Below are positions 56,801-64,000 of a DNA stretch of 64,000 nt, piece after piece. Origin of the DNA: Mycolicibacterium litorale (lineage in GTDB: Bacteria > Actinomycetota > Actinomycetes > Mycobacteriales > Mycobacteriaceae); assembly GCA_002007745.1 (NCBI GenBank), contig CP019882.1, positions 1,860,001-1,924,000 on the forward strand, written 5' to 3'. The number at the start of each line of letters is the position of its first letter. Within the stretch, counting starts at the first letter, position 1. A model generated the notes under the pieces. It made no database searches and was not told where the DNA came from. It was given only the letters and a program-made list of their open reading frames with translations. A program made the position numbers and the translations under genes.

Positions 56801-57292
56801 GGTAGATGACTTCGCGATCGAGTCGTCCCCGACGAGAGCCAGGACGCCGCCGCTGCGATGAGTTCCACCGAGGTTGCTGTGCCGGATCGCGTCGGTCGCG
56901 CGGTCCAAGCCCGGCGCCTTGCCGTACCAAATGCCGACCACGCCGTCTCCGACCCGGTCAGCCGAGGCCGAGGCAAGTTGGGAGCCTTGCACTGCCGTGG
57001 CCGCCAGCTCCTCGTTGACGCCGGGTTGGAAGACGATGCGATGCTCGGCGAGCCTCTTCTTCTGCCGGGACAGCTGTAAGTCGAGACCGGCAAGGGGTGA
57101 GCCCTCGTAGCCGGAGATGAAGACGGCAACATCGAGGCCGTGGCGCTGGTCCAGGCGTCGTTGATCCAGGGGCAGTCGGACGAGGGCTTGGATCCCGGAT
57201 AGGTGGATCTCCCCGGCAGGCAGGTCGTAGCGATCGTCGAGCGGACTTGTGCTGGCAGCGACGCTGCCCGGGCCGGTCATCTGGCTTGTCAT
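53816..57292 (-). CDS. Fused indolepyruvate ferredoxin oxidoreductase
   Basis: A 1158-residue protein that joins IorA and IorB-type domains. It should convert aryl-pyruvates to aryl-acyl-CoA with reduction of ferredoxin. In order, it has a pyrimidine-binding domain (FISGYEGSPLAGLDLQL) and a thiamine-diphosphate domain (CSGCPHNSST, GIGCHALIAFMPGE, GHSQMGGEGAAW). A ferredoxin-like cluster region follows with Cys motifs (CEGCGDCGDKSGC, SCNLDFSCLKGDC). The gamma domain comes last (ITGVGGTGVVTVAQV). ATG 57292 (M-T-S-Q-M-T-G) is preferred over an upstream start. It is divergent from a PucR regulator. Confidence 0.9.
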   Translation of the reverse strand: MTSQMTGPGSVAASTSPLDDRYDLPAGEIHLSGIQALVRLPLDQRRLDQRHGLDVAVFISGYEGSPLAGLDLQLSRQKKRLAEHRIVFQPGVNEELAATAVQGSQLASASADRVGDGVVGIWYGKAPGLDRATDAIRHSNLGGTHRSGGVLALVGDDSIAKSSTVPSSSEPAIAELGMPCLVPADPQDILDLGLHGIAMSRVSGLWVAMKLATNVVDGSGTVSLDPARVMPVVPDTSFDGVPFEHEPTGNLLQPTLGRLEATQVRQRLELARRYAAANHLNQITGDTAATLGIVCAGATYLDVRQALSDIGITDADLGGSGVKVLKLGMIHPLEPGIIDTFSSGLREIIVVEEKKAFIELALKDLLYGQPGAPRIIGKRDEQGRELFRADGDLPADYIATRLAPRLRDHGGPACVATWIEQQRTQRRVPTLLPILPRRPSFCSGCPHNSSTRVPDGSLVSAGIGCHALIAFMPGERIGDSIGHSQMGGEGAAWIGMAPFVTRDHLFQNLGDGTYHHSGSLAIRAAVASGAHITYKLLYNDAVAMTGGQQAIGKMAVPQIVSELLAEGVARIAITSDHPKRSRRAFGRRLPASVSVRHRDDIIAVQEELARTAGVTVLIHEQECATELRRKRKRGLVESPNRRIVINERVCEGCGDCGDKSGCLSVRPTETEFGRKTQIDQGSCNLDFSCLKGDCPSFVEVIPAQPAKQGARRPARVPGPDLPAPTLLVSAEDFSMRITGVGGTGVVTVAQVVAAAASRAGLQVKGLDQLGLAQKGGAVVSDIRMSTSRILGTNKIGPGGCDLYLGCDILVAATEANLAVTAPDRTYAVVSTSVTPTGQMVMDPTTLFPAIDDLVARISWSGPRPENVFVDANAVTAAADLNEDQYDNIFLLGIAVQSGLIPLSPEDVEWALDVNGVQVERNLAAFRLGRQYVVDRDRVIGSSATSTTVDDLIDRRARELTLYQNGNWARRYLQEVEDVRRSETTVMGDSTAITEAFALHLFKVMAYKDEYEVARLHLDPALKSQIRDEFGDGARYSILLHPPILRAMGLQRKIRLQSWWATPVLRVLYALRWLRGSRLDVFGYDDVRRAERQLIEDYTEAMSTAMTALSPETFEAVRELASLPDLVRGYESIKLASLEKYRSRRAEIVHQLAHPPSPA

Positions 57293-57395
57293 GAGAAACC
57301 TTGGCTGATCAGTGGTTAGGCTTATCCCTACTATGTGCGATGACGAGCAAGACATCTACGGGTATGAGCACGGTTTTTAGCTCAATGGAGCGCGC

Positions 57396-58652
57396 GTGAC
57401 TAGTGATAATCACCAATCGGGGGCCGACGGTTGGGGGACAGTGCAAGTCATCCTCGGCGGCATGGTGGCTGAGGTTGCGGCGATTGCCGAAGCTGTCACC
57501 TCGTCCATTCGCAGCGCCCAACCGGTCTATGCGATCGTTCCCGAGTCTGAACACCGCTCCGCTGTCGAGTTGCAGGTACTCAATCGGCTGCATGCGCTGT
57601 CGGAGGAGCGCGGACTGAGTTCCGCGGAGTTCGGGACGGCCACCGATCTCGCAGCGGAGCGCGCCGCCCGCGGCGTACCCATCGACGCGTTGATCGCGGC
57701 CTACCAGGTGGCCGATGCGGAGATCTGGCGGATTCTGGTCGAACGTTCCGGGCCCGCGATCACGAGCCTCTTGCCCCGGATCGGGACGCTCATGTTCGAG
57801 TCGATTCGGGAGACCACCACCGCGATCGCAGGAGCGCACAGCAGGGTCGCCCGCGCCATCGACGGGGACAGAATTCACCTGGCGCACCAGTTTCTGGAGT
57901 GTCTTGTTGATCCTGAGCAACAGTCGGCGGCGTCGGTCATCGCCTCGCGGTTACGCCTCGATCCCGTAGGCGAATTCGTGGGATTGGTTTGGCTTCCGGC
58001 CTCGGAAGTCACGGAGGCGTCAGCGCACCGCAGTGTTCTGACGTTGCCACCTCACCTCGCTGCCGACGTGGTCAGTCGTACGGTGGCCGGAGGTCAGCTG
58101 GAGATGATCACGCAGGCCGAGCGGTTGCCGCAGCTCGTGATTCGCGATTCGGGGAAGGGCCCCCTAGCCGGGCGCTGGGGCATCGGATTGCCACGAGCAG
58201 GGTTGACCGGTGCCAGCCAAAGCCTCGGCGATGCTCGCCTGGCTTTCAACTGCACGTCCTCGACTCGCCCGGTCCGCGCCTTCGCGGACGACTGGCATGA
58301 GGCGGTCTTGTTGGCTGAACGGGGGCGGATCGCCGCGTTGCTTGCCGCGGCAGTCCAAGTGGCGCAGTCCAATCCCCATCTGGCCGAGACGGTGCTGGCG
58401 TTCGCGGCGGGCGGCATGTCCATCGCGGCAGCGGCTCACGCGATTCACTTGCACGCCAACAGTGTCACCTACCGTCTCGACCGCTGGTCGCGGCTCACCG
58501 GACTGGAAGCACGATCGTTCGAAGGGCTGTCCCACTCGGTGGTGGCCTGCCGTCTGGCCGGTGTTGATTATCTCCCAACCGAACTCGCCGAGATCCCGCC
58601 ACCACGACCGGCTGACGCGACTCCTGCCGCACCGCCATCCGGTTGCCCATAG
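57396..58652 (+). CDS. PucR-type helix-turn-helix regulator
   Basis: A 418-residue regulator of the PucR/CdaR class. The central region holds a GGDEF-like degenerate domain and the C-terminus has the HTH (VLAFAAGGMSIAAAAHAI, then HLHANSVTYRLDRWSRLTGL). GTG 57396 is used. It lies divergent from the indolepyruvate oxidoreductase across about 100 bases, so it probably controls that gene in response to an amino-acid-derived metabolite. Its end overlaps the convergent CAP gene by 85 bp. Confidence 0.85.
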   Translation: MTSDNHQSGADGWGTVQVILGGMVAEVAAIAEAVTSSIRSAQPVYAIVPESEHRSAVELQVLNRLHALSEERGLSSAEFGTATDLAAERAARGVPIDALIAAYQVADAEIWRILVERSGPAITSLLPRIGTLMFESIRETTTAIAGAHSRVARAIDGDRIHLAHQFLECLVDPEQQSAASVIASRLRLDPVGEFVGLVWLPASEVTEASAHRSVLTLPPHLAADVVSRTVAGGQLEMITQAERLPQLVIRDSGKGPLAGRWGIGLPRAGLTGASQSLGDARLAFNCTSSTRPVRAFADDWHEAVLLAERGRIAALLAAAVQVAQSNPHLAETVLAFAAGGMSIAAAAHAIHLHANSVTYRLDRWSRLTGLEARSFEGLSHSVVACRLAGVDYLPTELAEIPPPRPADATPAAPPSGCP

Positions 58653-59149
58653 ACGGCCACGACCACCGTCCGATCGAGACTGTTCTCTGACCACACTCCG
58701 ATCCGGGTGCTTGCGCAGTCGGACATGATGGCGACATAGGCCGGATCGGCGTACCACTGCCTGAGTAGCTCGATACCGCTGATCGCCAGGGCAGGGTTTA
58801 TCCCCACGGTCTCGGTCACTGTCCCATGGAAGCCCGCGTTGCGCGCGCGGTCCTGAGGGCCGGAGCCATCGGATCCGAGGGCGCCGTCCAGATTCCGATT
58901 ACCCATGACGTCTACCGCATGCCATTGGGCCGCCAGCTGCAGCCGCGGGTCGACCTTGACCGGGTCTACGCACCCCGCCCGATCATGAATCGCGTAGACG
59001 TCGGCAACTACACCGTTGTTGAGACGCATGTTATCCGCGTGGGCGTCGGGAGCTAGACCGCCGGCAAGCGTCAAGACCGAGGTCGCTGCGGCCATCCCGT
59101 GCGCGGTGCGAATGCACCAGACCCCGCTACATCGTGCTGTGGTGGGCAT
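58568..59149 (-). CDS. Secreted CAP/SCP-domain protein
   Basis: A 193-residue exported protein. It has a signal peptide (TAHGMAAATSVLTLAGGLA, cleavage near A-H-A-D) and a CAP-like domain with VDPRLQLAAQWHAVDVMGN, AGFHGTVTETVG and the final CASTRIGVWSENS. Two Cys residues could form a disulfide. ATG 59149 begins the signal peptide; a start at 59173 is also open. It lies 93 bases downstream of mceF on the same strand and may be co-transcribed with the mce operon. Function unknown. Confidence 0.78.
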   Translation of the reverse strand: MPTTARCSGVWCIRTAHGMAAATSVLTLAGGLAPDAHADNMRLNNGVVADVYAIHDRAGCVDPVKVDPRLQLAAQWHAVDVMGNRNLDGALGSDGSGPQDRARNAGFHGTVTETVGINPALAISGIELLRQWYADPAYVAIMSDCASTRIGVWSENSLDRTVVVAVYGQPDGGAAGVASAGRGGGISASSVGR

Positions 59150-59242
59150 GCGCTGCTCCGATCTCGTTGACACTCACCGCCGGCAGCGGTGCCCAGGCCT
59201 TCTGCGGAGCACTTGCGACGGAATCGCCGCTGCCTGTGATCT

Positions 59243-60658
59243 CTAGGGAGTCATATTGGGAGGCATCAGCATTGACTGCCATGTCTGATCCTTCGGAGTG
59301 TTTTCAGCGAGATTGGTCTGGCTGTAGACCTTGCCATCGGGGCCGACGTATGTGCCCGTGGCCGGGTCGTACGGCACAACCGGGACGTGAGTCGATACTT
59401 GTGGAACGGGTTGCCCAGACAGGGTCGCGTTTGGGTCGCCTTTCCAGTTGTTGCCGTCATTGAGTGGTACATACACGTCGTCGCTTTCGCACATCTTCAC
59501 GGTGGGTGCACGCTTCCACGGTTTGGTTTCACACGGGATGTTGCGTGCCCCGCGCACATTCCACGGTGAGTCCTGCGGCACACGGCAATAGAGGTCACCC
59601 GGCGGACGGTCGGGGGCATCGACTTCGCTGGGGGGACGCATCTGTTGTGGCGGAAGATAACCGGTGAGGCAGGTCGGCGGCAGATTTGTGTTCAGGTTGA
59701 TGGTCATGTTCCCACCGATGTAGCGGCTCTGGTGGGCGTCTGCGATCGACGAGCCTTGCGAGTTGGCGATGTTGACCGGATATAGCACCAGCAACTGCTC
59801 GATGTTGGGTTGGTAGGTGATCGCCACGTTCGCGACGGTCACGAGATTGGCCAGCAGGACCGGAATACTCGGCTGCAGCCGGTCTATCAGGGCTTTGCCC
59901 TCCTGCGTGGCGCGCGCGCCTGCCGGTAGTAGTGACGACAGCGAATCATCTTTGGCACGTACTTGATCGGTGACTGACGCCAGATTTGCAGCCCACGCGT
60001 GAAGCGAATCAGCGGACTCTGTCTGTGAATCGAGCACCGCCGGTGAATCTTCGATGAGCGTGGTCATGGCATCGAGGTTGCGCCGAGCGTCGGCACTGAG
60101 CGTCGTCGAGGCGTCGACTATGCGTGACAGCTCAGTGCCAAGACCGCCGATTCCGGTGTAGGACTCGTCGATGACCGTTTGCAGGTTGTCACCCGGGATC
60201 GCCGCCAGTCCGCGATTCGTCGTATCGAGAAGGGTGTTCACGTCTGGGGGCACACTCGTGTCGGCACGCTTGATCACGTCGCCGTTCTTCAACGGGGCTG
60301 ACGTCTCGTCGCGCGGGATCAGTTCCAGATACTGCTCACCGATGGCCGATGTGCTGTGCACCTGCGCTTGGGTATTGGACGGAATCCTCACATCGGAAGT
60401 CAGGGAGACTACCGCTCGAACGTCTCCGTCGTGGAGGTTGACCTCCTGAACTCGACCGACTTCCGCGCCGCGGTAGGTGACGTTGGACCGCTCGTACAGA
60501 CCGGCCGCTTCGGGCAGTTCGACGGTGACTGTGTAGTGGCCGTAGCCGAACAACAGGGTGGGCAGTTTGAGATAGCCGAAGACCATGACCGAAAGCGCGG
60601 TCACCGACACAGCCGTGAAGACGACCAGCTGCATCATGATGCGACGAGAGATTCTCAT
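59243..60658 (-). CDS. mceF: MCE family protein, MceF position
   Basis: A 471-residue envelope protein with one N-terminal membrane helix (LVVFTAVSVTALSVMVFGYL). The MCE/MlaD domain follows (YTVTVELPEAAGLYERSNV, RGAEVGRVQEVNL, GEQYLELIPRD), then a long helical region and a Pro-rich Cys-containing C-terminal tail. In mycobacteria the six MceA-F proteins form a lipid import complex with YrbE permeases. It starts 6 bases after mceE. It is the last mce gene of the operon here. Confidence 0.92.
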   Translation of the reverse strand: MRISRRIMMQLVVFTAVSVTALSVMVFGYLKLPTLLFGYGHYTVTVELPEAAGLYERSNVTYRGAEVGRVQEVNLHDGDVRAVVSLTSDVRIPSNTQAQVHSTSAIGEQYLELIPRDETSAPLKNGDVIKRADTSVPPDVNTLLDTTNRGLAAIPGDNLQTVIDESYTGIGGLGTELSRIVDASTTLSADARRNLDAMTTLIEDSPAVLDSQTESADSLHAWAANLASVTDQVRAKDDSLSSLLPAGARATQEGKALIDRLQPSIPVLLANLVTVANVAITYQPNIEQLLVLYPVNIANSQGSSIADAHQSRYIGGNMTINLNTNLPPTCLTGYLPPQQMRPPSEVDAPDRPPGDLYCRVPQDSPWNVRGARNIPCETKPWKRAPTVKMCESDDVYVPLNDGNNWKGDPNATLSGQPVPQVSTHVPVVPYDPATGTYVGPDGKVYSQTNLAENTPKDQTWQSMLMPPNMTP

Positions 60659-60664
60659 GGTGCT

Positions 60665-61798
60665 TTACGGCCCTTGGTCGTGTCGGTACGGAGCGAGAAG
60701 TGGGTTGTCCGCCGTATATGGGCTGGGAATCTGCCCGATCGTTCGCCCCCACTGCATCTCGAGTTCGGTGAGGTTGCCTTCCCATCGGGTTCCGGTGAAC
60801 AACGTGCTGTCCAGGCGGCTCAGCGTCAGGTCGAGAACGAGCGTGGCGTTCGCGTAGTCACCACGGACCCAGTTGTCGATGGTCTCGGCCGGCCAGGGAA
60901 ATGTCAGCATGGTGCCAAGCGACCGGGTCAGGGCCGGCCCGGCGTCGGCAAGCGATTTGAGCACCGTGGCGAAATGCTTGAGTTCCTCGGTGATGGCTCG
61001 CTTAGTCTGGTCCACCGACTCCGCGGTCAGTGCGCCGAGTGTGCCGATCCGGTCGAGGACTGTTGTCAGCCGTGTTCGCTCCTCGCTGAGCACCGCCACC
61101 GCGTTTGGGATCGTCTGCAGCGCCTTGGTCAACACGGGATCTTGATCGGCGAATTGCCCCGCCAGGTTGTTGAGGCTGTCGGTCGCCGCGAGAATATCCG
61201 TCGTTTGGGCGTCGATGTTCTTGGTGAACTCCGCTAGCCGCTGGAGAAGGCTGCGCAATTGATCTTCGCGTCCCGTCCCCGCGGTGGTAAACGCCTTGGT
61301 GATGTCTTGGAGCTGGCCTAGGCCGCCGCCGTTGAACAGAAGCGACATGGTGGCCAAGGTCTGTTCGACGGTGGGGAATATCGCGCCTCGTGACAACGGT
61401 ATGACTGACCCGGCTGTCAGTCGGCCTTGTGGGGCGACGCCTTTCGGTGCCGCCAGTTCGACGTGCTGGGTACCGAGCAGGCTGGTTTGACCCACGGTCG
61501 CGGTGGCGTTGGCGGGTAGGTCGACATCACCGTTGATCGTCATGGAGACCAGGGCATGCCAACCCTGCCGTTCGATTTTGGTGACGCTGCCGACCGTGAC
61601 ATCACCCACCCGCACACGTGAGTTCTGCTTCAAGGTGTCCACATCCGGTAACTGCGCGGAGATCTCATAGCTGCCGGGACCGTGACCGGCGGTACCCGGC
61701 AGCGGCAGCGAGTTGAGGCCGTGCCAGCCACAGCCCGAGACCAGTACCGCGATCAGGGCGACGATCACAGCAACTGCTTGGGGCCGGCGGCTGGTCAT
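60665..61798 (-). CDS. mceE: MCE family lipoprotein, MceE position
   Basis: A 377-residue lipoprotein. Its signal ends in the lipobox V-S-G-C with Cys23, as in LprK/LprN-type MceE proteins. The MCE domain follows (YEISAQLPDVDTLKQNSRV, GDVTVGSVTKIERQG, LLGTQHVELAAP) and then a long helical part. ATG 61798 overlaps the mceD stop by 4 bases, which supports coupled translation. Confidence 0.92.
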   Translation of the reverse strand: MTSRRPQAVAVIVALIAVLVSGCGWHGLNSLPLPGTAGHGPGSYEISAQLPDVDTLKQNSRVRVGDVTVGSVTKIERQGWHALVSMTINGDVDLPANATATVGQTSLLGTQHVELAAPKGVAPQGRLTAGSVIPLSRGAIFPTVEQTLATMSLLFNGGGLGQLQDITKAFTTAGTGREDQLRSLLQRLAEFTKNIDAQTTDILAATDSLNNLAGQFADQDPVLTKALQTIPNAVAVLSEERTRLTTVLDRIGTLGALTAESVDQTKRAITEELKHFATVLKSLADAGPALTRSLGTMLTFPWPAETIDNWVRGDYANATLVLDLTLSRLDSTLFTGTRWEGNLTELEMQWGRTIGQIPSPYTADNPLLAPYRHDQGP

Positions 61799-63111
61799 GA
61801 ACCGGCCCCCGGCGGAACCATCATGCCGGCCAGGCCGGCCTGGGGATCGGCGGGCTGGGGCTCCTGGGACTCGGCTGGGAGTGGTGGCGGAGGCGGGGCG
61901 GCCGGCTTGTTCTGCGGCGGTATGTAGTCCGGACGTAGCCAGTCTTCGCTGTAGGTCATCTCATTCGGGCGGGCCAGGGCGCCGACGACGGGGATGGGCG
62001 CAGCCAACCCGATGGCGGTGCCCAATGGCGGGAAGTTGTACTGCCTGTTCTTGACGATAGGCGCCAGGTATTGCACGCACAGTTTGGCTGCCTGCTCACT
62101 GTTCAACCGTGATGCGGCCTGAATCAAGCCGCACGTCAGGGCGATCGGGTTGCTGAAGTACGAGAATGCCGCAACCCCGGAGAAGGACGCTTGGGCGGGG
62201 CTGTAGATGTTGTTGAAGTTGGCCAGTGTGTTAGGCGCGGTATGCAGCGTCTGCTTGATGTCATCGAGGCTTTCGGTGACCAGTTGCGACAAGGCGGTCA
62301 GCTTATCCGAGGTCACCCCGATCGTGTCGCGGTTGGCCGCCACGAAATCGGCCGCATCTATCGCCGCGTGGTTGAAATCTTCTATGGCCGAGGCCACTTC
62401 GCCAGGGTCGTCGGCGAGCAACGAGGTTGCGGCGGCGAAATTCCGATTGAGCTGGGCGAGCAGGTCTGAACTATCGTGCAATGCTGACACCAAGACCGAC
62501 AGATTCCTCACGCTGCTGAAGATGTCCGTACTGTGATCGCTCAACAGCGACATCGCCTGCGACAGCTTCACGACCGTGTCTCGGATGTTGGCTCCCTGAC
62601 CGCGAAGGTTATCGGCCGTGGTGTTGATCAGCGACCCCAGTGCGCTGACGCCGGTCTCGTCCGGCTGCAACGTCTCGGCAAGTTTCTGGAGTTGGATACG
62701 AACGTCGTCCCATTCGACGGGCACGACCGTGCGGTCCAGGGGGATCACGCCGTTGTCAGGCATGACCGGGCCGGAGGTGTAGGCCGGAGCCAACTGGATG
62801 GCCCGCGCGGTAACCAGGGTGGGGGACAAGATCGCGGCTTTGGCCTGCGCAGGCACTTTGTATCGACCTTCTACCGAGAATTCGACCCGCACCCGCAGTG
62901 GTTGCGGTTCGATACGGTCGATCCGCCCTACCCGCACACCCAGAACGCGAACGTCGTCGCCGACGAAGATCCCGTTGCTGTTCGCGAAGTAGCCAGTGAT
63001 GTGGATGCGGGCGTCTGCTCCGTAGGCCGTGCTTGCCACAACGGACCCTGCCACGACCAAGCCTGCCAAGGCGACGGCAAGCCCGACCCGCGCCATCCGT
63101 TGGCGCCTCAC
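61795..63111 (-). CDS. mceD: MCE family protein, MceD position
   Basis: A 438-residue protein with an N-terminal hydrophobic anchor (VGLAVALAGLVVAGSVVA) and an MCE domain (ITGYFANSNGIFVGDDVRVL, GVRVGRIDRIEPQ). A helical region follows, and the tail is Pro-rich (KPAAPPPPPLPAE), as is typical of MceC/D proteins. Its start overlaps the mceC stop by 4 bases. Confidence 0.92.
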   Translation of the reverse strand: MRRQRMARVGLAVALAGLVVAGSVVASTAYGADARIHITGYFANSNGIFVGDDVRVLGVRVGRIDRIEPQPLRVRVEFSVEGRYKVPAQAKAAILSPTLVTARAIQLAPAYTSGPVMPDNGVIPLDRTVVPVEWDDVRIQLQKLAETLQPDETGVSALGSLINTTADNLRGQGANIRDTVVKLSQAMSLLSDHSTDIFSSVRNLSVLVSALHDSSDLLAQLNRNFAAATSLLADDPGEVASAIEDFNHAAIDAADFVAANRDTIGVTSDKLTALSQLVTESLDDIKQTLHTAPNTLANFNNIYSPAQASFSGVAAFSYFSNPIALTCGLIQAASRLNSEQAAKLCVQYLAPIVKNRQYNFPPLGTAIGLAAPIPVVGALARPNEMTYSEDWLRPDYIPPQNKPAAPPPPPLPAESQEPQPADPQAGLAGMMVPPGAGS

Positions 63112-64000
63112 TGTGGGCCGCCCGAGGCCGGTGGTGCTTCGTTGGGCGCGGGGACATAAACCGGGGACGGGGAGGGCGTCGGGATGCTGTCGTGCCCCAC
63201 CGGCGGGCCAGGAGCTGCCGGTGGGGGACCGCCTGGTGCCGGGGCCGGCAACGGCTCGCGATAGGGGTAGCGAGGATCACCGGGATTTCCGGTGATCGCG
63301 TCCGGCAACGTCATGTTCGGGGGACCTCCCTGCCCGGTTCGCGGATACGGCACCGGCAGCGCCGGCGTCCCAGGCTGGCCCACCTGGGGGTCGGTGAGCT
63401 GGGAAGGCAATAAAACGTTGGGATCGAGGCCCAGATCGGAGAAGGCCGCCTCGACAAATGGCTGAATCACTTGGCCGGGTAGGAGATTCACCAGGTAGGC
63501 CTTGAAGAACGGGCCGCCCGCGACGGCTTCACCGAGCGACAGGGAGAAGCTGTTCAGCAGTTTGATGGACTTCTGCACCTTGTCCTTGCGATTGTTCACA
63601 GTCGCCAACGCGCCGTTCAGCTTCTCCAGCGCACCTTTGAATTGATCCCGGTTATCGGCGACGAACCCGCTGAGCTGCCGGGAAAGCCGTGAGATGTCCG
63701 ACGAGATCCGGTCTAGCGCGTCACTCTGAGCCAGGAGCTCGGTAAGAAGTGCGTCGCTGTCGTGCACGAGCCGGACGATCTTGTCCGTGCGTGACGACAA
63801 CACCGTACTGGCCTTATTCGCATTCTCGATCAGGGTGCGCAACTCGGAATCACGGGCGTCGAGACTTTGCGACAGACGAGCCACTCCTTGAAGCGCCGGT
63901 TGCACGTCGGGTGCCGTTGTGGCGAATGTATCGGCCAGTGTCTGCAACGAGTCGGAGAGCTGCCGGGTATCCAAACCGCTGACGGTGGTCGTCAGCTCAC
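63108..64000 (-). CDS. mceC: MCE family protein, MceC position (partial, runs off the window)
   Basis: The C-terminal 296 residues or so are present; the frame is open through the right edge (E-L-T-T-T-V-S-G-L-D) so the MCE domain and start lie outside. The visible part is a helical region (LSQSLDARDSELRTLIEN, then FVADNRDQFKGALEKLN) and a Pro-rich tail (APAPGGPPPAAPGPPVG) typical of MceC. The mce permease genes (yrbE) and mceA/B are expected to the right. Confidence 0.88.
   Translation of the reverse strand, partial: ELTTTVSGLDTRQLSDSLQTLADTFATTAPDVQPALQGVARLSQSLDARDSELRTLIENANKASTVLSSRTDKIVRLVHDSDALLTELLAQSDALDRISSDISRLSRQLSGFVADNRDQFKGALEKLNGALATVNNRKDKVQKSIKLLNSFSLSLGEAVAGGPFFKAYLVNLLPGQVIQPFVEAAFSDLGLDPNVLLPSQLTDPQVGQPGTPALPVPYPRTGQGGPPNMTLPDAITGNPGDPRYPYREPLPAPAPGGPPPAAPGPPVGHDSIPTPSPSPVYVPAPNEAPPASGGPQ

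Noticed and set aside
57316..57330. TTAGG...CCTA element resembling an iron (IdeR) box before the indolepyruvate oxidoreductase
   Set aside because: Only four bases match symmetrically, well below a convincing 19-base IdeR box.
1..64000. CRISPR arrays, tRNA/rRNA genes, insertion sequences or prophage genes
   Set aside because: I saw no regularly spaced repeats, cloverleaf or rRNA sequence, transposase or integrase frames. The 13E12-type HNH gene alone is not evidence of a mobile element here.

Overview
This is high-GC DNA from a mycobacterium, most likely a fast-growing environmental Mycolicibacterium-type species. The evidence is a citE/bkd gene order matching the leucine and branched-chain oxoacid block of M. 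tuberculosis (Rv2499c-Rv2495c), a 13E12-family DUF222/HNH gene, the end of an mce operon, and a BlaI/BlaR pair. I saw no tRNA, rRNA, CRISPR array or insertion sequence. Most genes are packed head to tail with 4-bp stop/start overlaps, and several convergent pairs overlap by 76-85 bp.

Layout. 1-4552: MaoC hydratase, CitE-type lyase and a complete E1alpha/E1beta/E2 branched-chain oxoacid dehydrogenase. 4549-18546: a secreted DUF1214 protein, HNH protein, ArsR-SRPBCC fusion, crotonase, SARP-type regulator, hemerythrin, amidase with a divergent TetR, and an OafA-type acyltransferase. 18669-23668: a ureide/carbamoyl cluster made of a biuret-hydrolase-like enzyme, FdrA, a DUF1116 protein and a carbamate kinase fused to an allophanate-hydrolase C-terminal-like domain. 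23681-28371: a PAS-GGDEF protein, three small DUF4267/NIPSNAP/DUF1772 genes, a QW-repeat protein and two damaged small genes. 28515-32670: an AceE-type E1, an E2 without an E3-binding domain, and an AsnC regulator. 32770-41848: a TetR regulator and, opposite it, a long catabolic operon. That operon holds an LLM monooxygenase, two crotonases, an acyl-CoA ligase, a creatininase, a flavin reductase, a divergent RibBA-like fusion and a GntR regulator. 41859-49619: a SigH-like sigma factor, an L,D-transpeptidase, a P-type ATPase with CPD in place of CPC, a BlaR1-like protease, BlaI, an NlpC/P60 protein and a CopZ-like chaperone behind a CsoR-type palindrome. 49816-53539: LysR, SDR, DUF4331 and SDR genes. 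53816-58652: a fused indolepyruvate ferredoxin oxidoreductase and a divergent PucR regulator. 58568-64000: a CAP protein and mceF, mceE, mceD and part of mceC.

Two clusters look the most novel. The first is the carbamoyl cluster, which could release nitrogen from a ureide and capture ATP through carbamoyl phosphate. The second is the 33.7-41.8 kb operon, which carries a RibBA relative that has lost recognisable catalytic motifs.

Caution on data quality: six genes are each broken by the apparent loss of exactly one base, every one at or beside a run of four or five C or G. This looks like a systematic consensus error more than real gene decay. Functions are read from sequence motifs and recalled family knowledge; no database search was run.
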